The notes under the pieces: generated by a model | The model's input: the letters and a program-made list of their open reading frames with translations, nothing else | Databases searched by the model: none | What the model was told of the DNA's origin: nothing | Shown: in pieces, positions 18,703 to 31,051 of the stretch | How positions within the stretch are numbered: the stretch's first letter is position 1 | Layout: each line of letters begins with the position of its first letter | From: Pelagophyceae sp. CCMP2097 | Lineage: Eukaryota > Sar > Pelagophyceae | Length of the DNA: 52,338 nucleotides | Reading direction: 5' to 3' | Assembly: GCA_026770575.1 (NCBI GenBank) | Contig: MU657179.1 | Coordinates: 202,892 to 255,229 of the forward strand | Program-made: the position numbers and the translations under genes

Positions 18703-21700
18703 CTACTCGATGACGATGCTTGACCCGGCCGCGTAGTAGTCCACGGGGCACAGCCGCCGGCCGCGGAACGACGCTTCACCCGAGTGGCCTTGCGTCGAAA
18801 GGATGGCGCCACCGCCGTCTTTTCGCGCCGGCGCAAAGGCGCGAAGGGTTGGAGCGGAGCGGACATCGCGTCGCAGAGCGTCGTCGATTTTCGGCTGCTT
18901 CGCGTCGACTTTCAAGTGACAACGCTGCAGCGCGCGGACCACCGTACCATCCTCGAGCGAGACGTCGTATCGCGCGTTGGCGCGGCAGACGACGATTCGC
19001 GCTTTTTGATGCGACGCGGTGACGACGCAGTCGCCGACTTTAAAAATTGCCGGCTCGGGCGCCGCGCGCGGCGGCCGGAAGGACCACGAGAGCCGCCGCC
19101 ACACGGGTTCTGTTGAGCAGAGCTTGTTCGACGCCTACGATCATGCGTCGGGACTGTCGACACTTCCAAGGACAAAGACTGACCGGCGACGGCTTCGTCC
19201 GCTTTGCGTGGTGGTCGTCGACTGCCTTGAGGAGCGCGGCGGCGGTCCTGAGGTGCTGCCACTCCGCCACCGACAACTGCTTCTTGCACCAGAGCGCCGT
19301 CTCGCGCGCCAGCGCGGGGAGCGTGATGGACGACTCTACGCAACAGGAAGCAACCTAAGTACGACTTTGACTGCCAATCCCCGTGCGGAAATACTTTGCC
19401 GACGCGGGCGGATACGATAGAAGCCTCGGCGTCGGTGAGGCCGAGGCTCAGGTCGCGCGCGCACCGCACCGCCGCCGAGAATTGCAACGCCTTCTCGTCG
19501 GGACGGCGGGACGACGATGCGGCGTCGTCCGAGGCGCCTTCGAGTGCGCGGAGCTGCTTGGCCGCGTGCGGCGCGGCGAGCCATTGCGCGAGGCCGCGGC
19601 GCAGCGCGTTGACGGCGCGCTCGACGTCGGTCGGCGACCGGCCCATTCTCGCGGCGAACGCTCTGAGCTCCGTAGCGTCGATCTCGCCGTCCCCGTCCAA
19701 GTCAATCGTCTCGACGAGGGCCGTGCCGGCGAAGAGATCGCCCCATCCCCGGTCCACCAGCGCCGAAGTAAGGCCCCGCGCGTCCAGGACGCCGTCCATG
19801 CCTACGTAGAAGGATGCGGCTCCAACGAGGGGGCAGATAAAGACGTCTTGTTCGAACAAGGGGGCGCACGCTGCAGCTCGTCGTAGACGACACTCTCGCG
19901 CGTCGTCGCCTGCAGGTCGGCCGTGCCCGTGTCGCGGAGGCGGTCCCTGTGGCTGTCTTTGTGGCCCAGCGTGTTGCCGAGCCTCACGAAGCCAACAAAG
20001 TCATCCACACCTATGCGCCCGTCGCCGTCGTGGTCCAGCGCGTCGTACAGGCGCCGGCGCGTCTGCGCGGTGACGTGCGCGCCGACTTGGTTTAAAAGCT
20101 TGTCAAAGTCTGTCCCATCGAGCGTGGACCTTCGATTGGCGTCCAGCTCGGAAAACAGCGCCCGGGCATCGATGCGCGAACCGTCGCGCGCGGCGCACCG
20201 CAGCAGCTCGCTGCGCAGCGCATACTCGGCGGCGGCGTACTCGTACTCGTCTTGGTCCCGAACAAAGACATCGACGAGGCGTAAATCGACAGAGTCCGCA
20301 GACCCGCCCATACCCTGCAGCAGCCGGCCCGTTTCTTCCGGCGAAAGAGCCAGGCCGCGCCTGCGCAAGACGCTCCGCAGCGCCGCCTTGTCCAGATGCC
20401 ATACGCGGCCGCTTTGCGTACAAAGTGGCGCCAAGGCGGACTGCGCGCCGACGCCCTCTAACAGAGCCTCGAGCTCGCGCCGCGCCCGCTTCAAGATGGC
20501 GTCGTCGAACTTTCCGCGGCGATCCGTCGGCTGTGTCGGCGCGGCGTCCGGCTGAGCAATCTCGACGTTTTTGTAAACGCGCCGCTCCCCGTCGAAGACA
20601 ACGTCAAACGACCCGTCGAGGTGGCATCGCGCGATGCGCGCAGGTGCGATCCGACCAGCTCCGGATCCCTGCGCACCGCCGGAAAGCGGCCGCTGCGCCA
20701 TCACCTGGCTGCCGACTTGGAGGACGTCGGACGACGGAAGACTCGAATGGTTGCGTCCCGCTCCGCCGAAACCTGCTCCATCCTCGCGCCGTTCCCCGGC
20801 GCCGTCGAGGAGGTGCGCGTCGAAGGGACGGACGTGCGCCGCCGAAACATGCTGCCCCGCGCGGCCGTCTTCAAAGGTGATGGCATACGTTGCGGCCACG
20901 GGCGTGCCTCCGCGGCCCACCGCCGCCGCGGAAACGCGCTGCACGATGCCGCGCCGCCAGGTTCCCTCGACGAGGCAGACGACGCCGGCGCCGCGAGGCA
21001 GCGTTGAACGCGGCGCCGCGTCCTACGTCGGCGCGTCGATACGGTGCAGGCGCTCCTCAAACGTCGACAGATATCACATCAAAGGCATCACGCGGCGACG
21101 ACCCGAGACGCCGCTGGTCAACGCACCGCTATCGCCGCCGTGGCGCCGCGCTTGCCGCGGCGGGCGCACCAGCGCGCGTGCATGGAATCGCCAAAGGCGC
21201 CGTCGTCGGCGTCGGCGTCGTCGGACACGACGCGGCAGCGCCGGCCTGCGGACGCGAGAGTGGCGACCCGGATGGCGTCTCGGATGGCGTCCCGGGTCCC
21301 TCGGCTGGCGTCTCGGGTCGGCCTTGCTGAGGACACGTAGGGACCCCTCCGGATGCGGTTCCTTTTGCGAGCCTGCCGTCATGACTCACGGTCGATGTTA
21401 CGCTCGACGCCGCCCTCGTCGTACTCCACGTCGACGATGCTCGAGTCGCCGCCGTCCCGAACCAAGCGATGGGCCACCGCCGTGCCCGGCGCCTAAATCG
21501 CTGGGCTCTTGAGCGCGGGGTCTGTGCCCGCGACGTGTGGGAATACGTCCGTGCCCATGTCGAAGCAGACGTCGACACTCACCGCCCCTCGGCCGACGAC
21601 GATGGAAGGATTCTCGCGGCGCCGCGGCAGCAGCGTGCCGAAGTGCTCGTCGTCGCGCGTGTAGCGCACGGCGACGCGCGAGCCGGCGTCTTCTTCGTCG

Positions 21701-22131
21701 GCGTCTTCTTCGTCGTCGAGGCGGCTGGCGCCGCGCCGCGCTCCACGCGGCTTGACGGACGCTGCGGGCACGGCAACCTCGACGTCTTTACCGCGGTGGC
21801 CCCAGGCGACGTCGACGGCGCCGTCGGCTCGCAGCGCGACGACACGCCCCCGCGCCTATGGAGAGTGGCTCATCGTCGATGGCAATACCGCAGCACGGCA
21901 GTCGGGACTGACGGTGCTGCTTTCGACTTGCGCGCCGACGTCGAGCTTTGGTGTGCGCGCCGCGGCGGCGGCGGATCCTTTGAGCTTGCGGCTTGGGACG
22001 CGGTACCAACGTTCCTGCGTTTTCGTGTCCCAAACATCCACGCTCCCGTCGGGCCTTAAGCGCGTCACCTGGCACCGCTGCCAGCCCGAAGCGCCCAGGT
22101 ACTCCACCCAAGAACCCAGAGCCAGCGCCAT
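18703..22131 (-). CDS. Large multi-domain protein with Tudor-like repeats and EF-hands
   Basis: From about ATG 22131 (MALALGSWVEYLGASGWQRC) minus-strand exons repeat a module of the form VGxxVxxxxxxGxxxxxxVxxxxxDGSxDVxFDxGxxxxxV. Examples are RLRPDGSVDVWDTKTQERWY, ALRADGAVDVAWGHRGKDVE, LVRDGGDSSIVDVEYDEGG (followed by a GTGAGT donor at 21389), ATYAITFEDGRAGQHVSAAH, and CHLDGSFDVVFDGERRVYK. Next comes a helical EF-hand region with ALDHDGDGRIGVDDFVGF and TIDLDGDGEIDATELRAF, plus degenerate hands. A final Tudor-like module (NARYDVSLEDGTVVRALQRC) precedes the stop at 18703. Tudor/agenet-like barrels often bind methylated or modified proteins. The EF loops suggest calcium control. Exon borders beyond those named were not resolved, and the 5' end may extend through 22.3 kb. 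Confidence 0.55.
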
Positions 22132-22916
22132 AGAGGAGTGCACCGGCGTTCGGGGACCCTTCGCCGAACAACGGCCTTTTGGCGACGATCCAGCTTGGAC
22201 TCGGACACATGAAGCGTTCGCGCGGACGGAACCACATCGAAAGCGACGACGGCATCCACGGCGTGATGGTCGAGTTGCCGGTCGCCGGCGTCTCAAAGCC
22301 GTGCTGCGTCTGCGACGCGCACAGAGCCCCGCAGGGGCAGGGAGCCTATTACTATCTAAGAACTGTACAAGCCGCTGCCGGCCGCCGCCCCGAAGCCCCT
22401 CTTGGATGTTCCGGAGCGCCGACAGCGGCCGGCGGCCTGGCTGTGATGAATCGCCGCTTGCGCGATTCGAGCTTAGTGTTGGCCTCCGTTGTTTAACGTT
22501 AAACCAATTTATCGTTTGAAAATCGTTGCAATTATCTGAAAGTCAAAGCAATTTTCGAAAATCATTGCAATTTTTGAAAATATCAAAATTAAAACTATTT
22601 GGATACTTTAAACGACACCTAGCGCATTCGACGCGCGCTGACGCGGCGAGTCCGAATATGATATTTTTAGCGTGATTCGCGGTAGTCGATTTTTAGCGAT
22701 AAACGTCATTTGACTCGGACGCGCACCACAACGGTATTTTCGATACTACAAGTGTAGTGATGGGACTCGGCCCCTGCGGGGCCCTGTACGCAAGCTTCAG
22801 ATGTCGCTTTATCAGGCTTGGTATGGGTGGTCTCTCCGTCCTCGTCAGTCTTCGTCGCTCTGGAATGCTCAGGCATTCGCTCCGGCATCATGGCGGGCAG
22901 GGTATATCTTGGGCGG
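22132..22916. other. Spacer with AT-rich core and transposon-like fragments
   Basis: 22490-22740 is strongly AT-rich, with near-repeats AAATCGTTGCAATT and AAATCATTGCAATT. It also carries the dispersed element at 22319-22397, CTACAAGTGTAG at 22746-22757 and an isolated GGCCCCTGCGGGGCCCT at about 22768. A plus-strand open frame at 22179-22496 (with CCVCDAHR) overlaps the element and lacks support as a gene. Confidence 0.5.
22319..22397 (-). mobile_element. Fragment of the small inverted-repeat element found at 45.3 kb
   Basis: Read on the minus strand, GGCTTCGGGGC, GCGGCTTGTACAGTTC, TTAGATAGTAATAGGCTCCC and GCCCCTGCGGGGC follow in order, as they do at 45317-45394 on the plus strand, with only a few substitutions over about 79 bp. 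The left terminal repeat is missing or diverged. It lies just upstream of the Tudor-like gene in the same orientation relative to transcription as in WD40 copy D. Confidence 0.7.
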
Positions 22917-25900
22917 TCATACTGCGCACTGCCGCAGGATATATGCCTTTGTCGTTTCGCGGTCGATTTGTTCCGGGTCCGTGCAAACGCGTCGTCTGTC
23001 GCCCGCGTCGCCTCGGGGCCGGAGCCATGCGCGCATGCTCGTCGCGAGGAGCACGTCGTCGAAGAGCGCGCAGGACCGCTTCGGGTGGGCCGGCGACGCC
23101 TCGCGGCGGTCGGCGCAAGCGTCGCGCGCGGCCGCCGCCGTCGCCGCGCCGCCCTGGCGCGCGACGGCGGCGACGAGGTGGAGCGTCCCCGATCCGAGCG
23201 GCGCACCGCCGCAGCAGCGCGCGACGACGGCCGCGGCGTCGTCGGCATCGAGCTTGAGCAGACCGGCGTCCAAGACTGCGGCGACGTAGAGCGCGCCGAA
23301 GCACCCCTCGGCGGGCGAAATGTGGTCCGAAGCGAGCAGAAACGCGGCGACAAAGTTGTGCCACGGCCCGAGCGCGGCGCTCGTGACGTCGATTAAAGCG
23401 ACGAGGCCGAGGAGCGCGGCAGCCGCGGCCTCTCGCTCGGCACGCGAGGCGGCGTCAACGACGCGGCCTTGCAAGGCCAGCTGCAGCGGCAGCGCGTCGG
23501 CGCCGGCGGGCCATGTCGGCATGGCGCGCAGCACTGCGGCGACGAGCCAGCACGCGGCGACACGGACGTCCGCACGGTCTGTCTCCGCGAGCATGGTAGC
23601 CGCGGAGCCGAGGATCTGCGCCCACGGGCACGGCGCCGCGGCCGACGCCGAGGCGTCTTCCTTCGTCGCGACGACAAAGGCGAAGAAGAGCGCCGCCAGC
23701 TGCACTTTGTGGCAGGGGATCGACACGGTCGCCGCAACGACCTACCGTAATCGTCGCCGCTGCAAAAGCGTGCAGGCGATTGGGTCCGACCACACGAAGA
23801 GAGCAGGCGATGCGACTGGGTCACACTTACGGCGGCTACTGCGGCGCGGAGCGTCGTGTGGTGCAACGTCTCGAGCTTCGCGGCGACGAGGCTCGCGGCG
23901 TTGACGCACCAGAGTAGCGCGGCGTTGTCGTCGCCGGCGAGCGCGATCTCCAAGAGCATGGACACGTACGGCGCCGCCGCCGCCGCGTCCGCGCGGTGCG
24001 CGAGGCTCGCCAACGCACGCAGCAACTCGACGGCCTCGCGCTCTCGCCGCTGCGCCGGCGGCCGACGCAGTGCCGGGATGGCGTGGCGCGCGACCTACGC
24101 GTGCGCGTACGACGAGGCGCCGTTTGGCAAAGACGCACGCAGGCGAGCGCGTTCGTGGCGGCGGCGCGCTGCTGCTCGTCGTGCGACTCTGCAAACGTGC
24201 TCTGGAGGTCGGCCTATCTGATCGACTTCCAGGCCGACTTGAGTGCGTCCGATCGAGGAAGGAACTGTGTGTCGTCAAGGTGTCTGCCAGGACGCACGAG
24301 CGCGGTGCAGACTTTGACAAAGGCGTCTGCGTCGGGCTCTGCGCCGTCGGGCGCGACGTGCAGCACGAGTTCAGGAAAAGACAAAACGGCGCTTCTCAGG
24401 TCCGCGGGCGCCACGGCGGCGACGCTCTGCCGCAGCGCCTGCGCGGCCACGTCAGTGCGCTTCGCCAGCCTCGCAACGAACGCGAACGAAGCCGCTTCGA
24501 CGTTCGCCAGGCCGTCGCGGTCGATGAGGTCCACGAGCCGGTCCAGCACGCCCTGGGCGGGCGCATGGCCGCGGAGTTCGGCGCCGGCGGCGAGATCGAC
24601 CAGCATGTGGACGTCGTCCTTCAAAGCGCCGTCGTTCGCGAGCGCGGCCATGGCCGTCGGCTCGAGGAGCGCGGCCAACGCCGACGCGCCCGCGGGCGCT
24701 TCGATGGTGCTGCGCCAGCCGCCGGCGTCTCGGTGCGCCTCGCGCGAGCACGCGTCTAAAAGCAGCACGGCCGCGCAGCGGCGCTTGGCCTGGGCCCACT
24801 GGAGCGGGACTTTTGACGCGGGGCCGCAGAGCACCGCCGCTGCCTGCGTCGCCGGCGCCGCGTCCGCGTCACGAGTGACCTGCCTGGCGAACCATTCAAA
24901 GGCGCCCTCGTCGTCGACCGCGCGGCCGACGGCGAGCGCGTAACACGCGGTGCAGTCGAGTTGGACGTTGTCGTCGAGGCCTCCGCGAGCGACCAAAGCC
25001 ACCAAAAGCTCGGGCAACCGCCGGTGCACCGCCGCGCACCGGAGCTGCGCGGTGCAGTCCGACAACGCGCTAAACAGCGTCCGCACGAAGCGGCCCGCGC
25101 ACACCTCGGCGGACCCGGCGGCTAGGCAGCGCGGGATGAGCGCGGTGAGCAGGGCCTCTACGTGCTGCCGCAGCGTGGTGTCGTGCTTGACGAGCGTCAA
25201 GGCGCCGCCAATACAGTCCACCATCGCGCACCCGGCGCACGCCTCGCCCTCGTCGCGGTGCAGCCAGCGCCGCGGCGCCGACGCCTGCAAAGCGTCGCGG
25301 TGCAAAGCGCCGAGCACTAGGGCCTCGACGACGCAAGCCAGCAGCCGTCTGGACTCGACGCCGTCGACGCGGGCGCCGTCTTCGGTTCGCGGCGTCGATG
25401 TGGCGTTGTGCGCGAGCGCGTGGCAGGTGCGCCACTCTGCGACGCCGACGTCTTCTTCGTGCATCTTTGTCACAACGTCGGAACAAAATCGTTTCCGAAG
25501 CACCGCCAGCACCGCCGGCGCCACGCTTCCTGCAGCGGCCGGCGCCGCGAGGGCCATGCGGAGGAGGCCGAGCGCGGCGACGTCGACGCGCGAATCGTCG
25601 CAGGCGCCGGAAGCCGTCTCACATACTAAAGAGACGTCAAAGTGCTTTGCGACGTCGGCGTCGCGCGGCGCGCGCGCGCCGAGCTCGCAGAGCGCCTCAA
25701 GGAAGGGCAGCCGGTCGCCGACGAACGTTGCGCGCGAAACGCCGCGCCAGAGCTGCGGGACCACGCGGCCGCAGACCTGTGGCGACGGTATGAGACGCGA
25801 TCCAGCGTCCATCAACCCTCTGTGAGATTACGACTCCACCGGACTGCTGCGAGGGTCTTGGTTGCCCGACGGTCCGGGTTTCCATCGCGGACGCGGTGTC

Positions 25901-27182
25901 GTACGGCGAGCTGCCTCGCGAGCGGGCTCGAGAGCCTCGCGAGCGCGTGCACGAGCGAGGCGGCGTCACGTCGCGCGGCGCCGTCGGCATCGGCCACGCC
26001 GTGGAGCGCCTGCAGAAGGCGCTCGTCGGCGATGAGCTCAAAATAAAATTCCGGGCAGCCGCCGCCTACCGCGGCGATTCAGCCACGCTCGCGCATCGAG
26101 GTCACGTTCGCCACCGGCAACCGTTGGCCTCGGATGCCGCTCCCGTGCACTGTCGTGGTTGCGCATTCTGATCGTCGATCCCGACGCGGGCAAGCGCCGC
26201 GGTCCGCGACGGCGTGCGTCAGAGCGCCCAAGCACCGCGTCAGCGCAAGCGCCACGGCGCCGCCGCCTGCCAGGTGTCGCAGCCAGCGCGCCGCCACGCC
26301 GCCGCCCTCCCTGCAAGCGCGCGGACGTCCACACGCGCACTGGCACCAACGCGCGGCACGCACTCCACGAGGAGCGCCGCCGCCTCCGAGGCGTTCTCCT
26401 CGCCCGCGACGCAGTGGTCCAGAGCCTGGGACGACACTCGGTCGCCGTCGAGGCTCGAGCGACCCCTCGACAAATGAAGACGCCGTCTGCGCGCGAGCGC
26501 AATCTCGTCGGCGACGACGTCGTGCGCTGTGTTTCGGGACGTTGTCCGCAATCGGGCTTCGTCGCGAGGAGCGCACCTGCATCTGCGAGCGCGCAAAAGA
26601 GGATTTTGATCGCGACCCTCGGCAACAAAGGCCGGCTCCGCGCCGCCGCCGCCGCGGCGACGAGGCGGACGCCGCGGCCGCGCGTGCGCGCCACGTGCTG
26701 CGGGTGCGTCGCCAGCTGCAGAAACGTCTCTAATGAAGCGGCCGACGGCAGCCGACGCGCCACGCAGAGCCTACGGATGGGTCGTCTTCGCGGCGCTACG
26801 CCAATCGTCAAGGCCGCCGGTACGCACAGCGCGTCGACGCAGCCGTCTTCGTCCAGCGTGACACACCTGGCGTCGCGTCGGTCGGGCGCGCAGGCGGGTC
26901 CTTTCGAAGGTCATCGTTTCGAAATCGGGCGCCGGTGGCGAACGCCCTGGCGACGAGGTCGACGGTGGCGGCGACAAGTTGGGCGTCTTCGACGACTAAA
27001 ATGTCTGCGAGTTCCTTGAGCAACGCGGCCTTTGGCTGGGCGGAAACGGAGGGCGAGAGGACGATGCGCGCGCAGCAGGCGACGCAAAACGGCTGCTGCC
27101 GCGCCCCGAGCTCCGAGGATAGGACCAGGCGCGGCGAGTGGCCCGCGTGCGCCCCGAGGATCAGGCAGCCCGACGGCGCCAT
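22917..27182 (-). CDS. Long alpha-solenoid (ARM/HEAT-type) protein
   Basis: A likely start is ATG 27182, MAPSGCLILGAHAGHSPRLV. Minus-strand exons then encode Ala/Leu-rich paired helices almost continuously. Examples are ALLKELADILVVEDAQLVAA, LPFLEALCELGARAP, a single open exon of over 500 codons (25815-24214) with ALTLVKHDTTLRQHVEALL and AVAPADLRSAVLSFPELVL, then LLRALASLAHRADAAAAAP. A GTAAGT donor near 23829 and GGTAG acceptor join to VQLAALFFAFVVATKED; the frame ends at 22917. Expected size is about 1,000-1,200 aa. Solenoids of this kind act as transport receptors or scaffolds. I see no motif fixing a family. Several small introns between 24213 and 23830 and between 25815 and 27000 were not resolved exactly. 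Confidence 0.55.
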
Positions 27183-27461
27183 CGCCGCCCCTCGACCGCA
27201 CGACGCAACGAGACTGGTGCGCGCATGCGGCGCGTGAAAAAAATCGGTTTCTTGCCTTTGCGCGTGCTTTGCCAAAAACGGTTTGCCAAGGATTTTCAGG
27301 GAAAGGGCCGGGTGACTCTCGCTCTCTATCCAGGCGCGCTCGGTGGCCCACTTGCTGGCCTCCAAGGCAGCTTTAGGCTCTTCGGGGGGGCGCGTTCGCC
27401 ACTCCCGTGGACCGCCGCGTCTGCGCCACCGAGGGCCGGTTTCGGCGCGGCCGGGCGGCCA
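27183..27461. promoter_or_regulatory. Bidirectional promoter interval
   Basis: The solenoid gene starts leftward at 27182 and the polyQ/zinc-knuckle gene rightward at 27462. The 279 bp between must serve both. No TATA-like or repeated motif stands out. Confidence 0.4.
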
Positions 27462-30400
27462 ATGCAGAAGGCAGGATCGCCGGCAATGCCTCGACTGCGC
27501 GTCAAGTCCGAGCCCTTCATCGCGCTCGCCGAGTCGGACGAAGACGCCGGCGAGCTCTCGCCCATGCCCAGGCTCGCAGAGGGCCTCCTCCTCGCGCAGT
27601 CGCCCAACCAGCGCACGGTCAAGCGAAGCAGGAAGGAAGGGTGCGTTTCCGTTTTTCAAAGCGCTCAGAGGCCCAACGCGCGGCGCGCGCGCGCGGGCCC
27701 GCGAGAAATGCGCACGTCCGCACATCGGGTTGGCGGCGGCCGGCCGTATTGAACCGGTCGACTTTTGCGAGCGACGAGAACGGGCGTTTATGCCTTGTGC
27801 GCTTTGTACGCCGCACAAAAATTTCGACCGCCGCTTCTTCCTAGGCCGACGTGACACCCCGCGCGGCGTCCCGGTTGCTTCGCGGCCCCGCCGCAAATAA
27901 CCGCATCCTCTGGACCGCAAACGTGCAGGCACCGCCGCATCCACTCGGAGCCCGTGCACCACGCGGTAAGACCTGTCCTCCCGGGATGCGATTGCTGCAA
28001 AGCGCCCCCCGAGCCGCGCGGCCTATCCGTGCCTTGTAGGACGTCGTCGACTTTTTTCCGATGTGGGCTCTGGCCGACGACCCGATCATGTCCATGGATG
28101 GCCCCATTCTGTCGTTAGACGGCGAGAACCAGGGCGAAATGTGGATGAAGGTCATGGAGCACTGCACCGAGTCGTTTTCCGGCGCGGCGGAAGAGGCGTT
28201 TCCCGGCGCCGCGGGCATGGAGCCGGACGGCACAGACGCTTCGCCGCGCGAGTCCTTTAACGCCACTTTCAGCCTCTCCCCGGGCCGCGGCGATGACTTC
28301 AACGCCGCCGCGACGCCGTTGGAGACGGACGGCAGCGTCAAGCTCGAGGGCGGCAAATTCGCCTTTGACGCGGTAAAATTCGACGGCGGCGAAGAGGGCG
28401 ACTTAAAAGAGGCCGGCTACGAGGGCATGCCGCCCCTGCCGTCCATGGACGACGCCGTCGTCACGGGCGCCGCATCAAAGGCCGCGGCAAAGGCCGCGGC
28501 GGCCAAGGACAGCAAGGACAACAAAGACCGAGGTGAGTTTCCCTTGAGTCTGGAAGCTTCAGTCGGGACGCCATCATCTTCGCGGTTCTAGGCCGGTACA
28601 AGTGCGGCCGCTGCGGCCAGGTCAAGGTGAACCACAGATGTCCGTTTGTGCACGCGACGTCGCGCAATGTCTCGCTCCAGACGGACCACCCTTCGCGACC
28701 AGTCGTCGTGTGGGTTTCCCTGTGCCAAACCTTGCCGGCCTCGAGGGCCTTGCAACACTGGATGGCGATGCCCCTGTAGGAACGCGATGGCATGCCTGGT
28801 GATCCGGCGGCAGCCTATCACGTCGGACGAGACGGAGTACGACATGAGCGCTCTGACGCACATCCCCGCGTTCGCCGAGCGCACCGTCATCGCCGGCCTC
28901 TTCAAGCCGGCCGTGGTCGAAGAGGGCGACGCGGCCGAAGAGGGCGACGCGGCGGACGAGACGGCCATGGACGTTGACAAGGGCGACGCAAAGGCCACCG
29001 CGTCGCCGCCCGCGTCGGCGCCCGTGACGCCGCGACCGCCCACGCCGACGGAAACGCCCACGCCGACGCTGCACCAGCAGCAGCAGCACCTGTCGCCGCA
29101 GCAGCAGCAGCTGCTGCAGCTTCAGCAGCAGCAGATGATGCTTTCCGCCGGCGCGCCGGCTGCCGCGCAGCAGCTGCACCCGCTGCTGGCGCACTCGGCG
29201 GCCGCGCACTCGGCGGCGCCGCAGCAGCCGCTGCTCGCGCGGCAGCAGTCGGCGCCTCCGCTCTACGTGGCAGCGAGCCGCGTGCCGATGCACGTCCGCA
29301 CGCTGTCCATCAACTCGCCAGAGTCGCCGCGGACGCCCGCCGGCGGCTCGCCCGCGGGCGGCGCGCACAAGCGGCCCTTCGACAGCGCAGACGACGAAGC
29401 CGCCAACGCCGCCGCCGCGGGCACGGCCGCGCCGCCGGCGCGCGCGGTGGCCTTGCTCCAGCCCGGCGAGGCCGCGGCGCGCGCCTCCGCCGCGGGCACG
29501 GACGCGGCGCAGTCGCGGGCGTCGGCGGCGCCGCGGCCGCCGGACGCGCTGGACGACGAATCGGCGCGCGCGGCGGCAGGCCGCTACGACGCCGACGCGG
29601 CGGCCACGCAGCGCCGGCGGCCCCCGCCGCCGCCGCCGCCACCCCAGGCGCAGGCGCAGCGAATACCGGGCGCGGCCATGCCGCCGCAGTCGATGCCGCC
29701 GCCGGCGACGCGGCAGCCAGCGATTCCGCCCTACGCGGCCGGTGCGCGCGCGCGAAACGAGCCGCCGAGGGCCGAGCCGCCGTGGGCCGCGCCCGGCTAC
29801 CGCTCCGTCTCGTCTCTCGACCGGCAGCAGCAGCAGCAGCCGCCGGCGCACGGCGCGCAGCAAGCGGCCGGCGCCGAACGACGACCGTCGCCGACCGAGG
29901 GCGGGCCCGCGGCCTCGGCGCGGCAGCAGTTCGCTTCGGCGCCGGCGCCGCCGCGGCAGCCGTCGGCGGCGGACGCGGCCGCTGCCCAGGCGGCGTGCGC
30001 GGGCCGGCACGTCTCTGCGGCGGGCCTCGACATCGCAGAGCTGCTCCTCACGCTCAATAATTTGACGCTGGACCAACTCAAGGAAATCGCAGTCATCACG
30101 CAGGACCTCGTCGTGCGGCGGTCGCCGGCGGAAGCCGGCCGGCTACCCATGGGCCACGCGCCGCCCGCGGCGAACGGCGCCGCGCGCGTGTTCCCGCAGC
30201 AGCAGCAGCAGGCGCAGCAGCAGGCGCAGCAGCAGCAGCAGGCGCAGCTGCAGGCGCAGCAGCAGCAGGCGCAGCAGCAGCAGCAGCAGGCGCAGCAGCA
30301 GCAGCAGCAGGCGCAGCTGCAGGCGCAGCAGCAGCAGCAGCAGGCGCAGCAGCAGGCGCAGCAGCAGCAGCAGCAGGCGCAGCTGCAGGCGCAGCAGCCG

Positions 30401-31051
30401 CCCGCGGACCACCGCGTGCAGGACTCGGCGGAGCGGCCGGCGAGGTACGGGGATCACGTGAACAAAGCCATGTCGACGATGCACATTTCCAAATCCATGG
30501 GCGACTTTAACGTGCACGGCACGCCGCAGCAGCACGTCGCGCCGCAGCAGCACGGCGCCCCGCAGCATGCGGCACCGCAGCAGCAGCAGCACGCAGCGCC
30601 GCAGCAGCAACATTTCCTGCAGCTCCCGGTACAGTCCATGTTCCTCCCCGCGCCGCGGCCGCCGACGCACGTGCGGCAACCGCTGCCGCGCGAGCTGCTG
30701 CCCCTGCAGCCGCAGTCGGCGCTCTTCCCGCCGCAGCAGGCGCTTCTGCCGCCGACGCAGCAGCCGCAGCCGTCGTTCCCGCCGCCGCCAGCGCAGCAGC
30801 AGCACTCGCCGCCACAGCCGCACCCGCACGCCGCGACGTACATCCAGCTGCAGCAGGCGCCGCCATCGCATCGCCGCTCCTCGGCGCCCATCCAGTGGCC
30901 GCCGGACTATGGTGGGGTGACATTCGCGGACCACCGACCACCGCAGCCGCAACCCATAGCGATGAAGACGCAGCCGGCCCGACCACCGCAGCCCCTGGCC
31001 ATGGCGGTGACGACGCAGCCGCTCCGGGCCACGCACAACCAGAAGCCATAG
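27462..31051 (+). CDS. Glutamine-rich nuclear protein with a zinc-knuckle
   Basis: Exon 1 (27462-27641) encodes MQKAGSPAMPRLRVKSEP and an acidic segment, ending at a GTGCGT donor. A middle exon holds VDFFPMWALADDPIMSMDG and a Phe/Asp-rich region to KDNKDR. A 59-nt intron (28533-28591) joins in phase to GRYKCGRCGQVKVNHRCPF, a C-x2-C-x6-H-x-C zinc knuckle. A 70-nt intron (28710-28779) joins to NAMACLVIRRQPITSDETEY. The last exon encodes a long Gln/Pro/Ala-rich region with Q runs near 29075 and 29825 and a QQQAQ array at 30196-30399, ending at 31051. PolyQ/Pro-rich activator-like regions plus the knuckle suggest a transcription regulator, but I do not recognise a DNA-binding domain. The exon between 27642 and 28050 is unsettled. 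Confidence 0.65.
30196..30399 (+). repeat. Coding CAG/GCG microsatellite (polyQ with periodic Ala and Leu)
   Basis: About 200 bp of CAG codons punctuated by GCG and CTG gives QQQQAQQQAQQQQ-type runs, with a higher-order unit CAGCTGCAGGCGCAG repeated four times. Such tracts change length by slippage. Confidence 0.9.

Noticed and set aside
22179..22496. Plus-strand 105-codon frame with CCVCDAHR
   Set aside because: It spans the dispersed element and the antisense of the Tudor-like gene's 5' region; no family or start context supports it.
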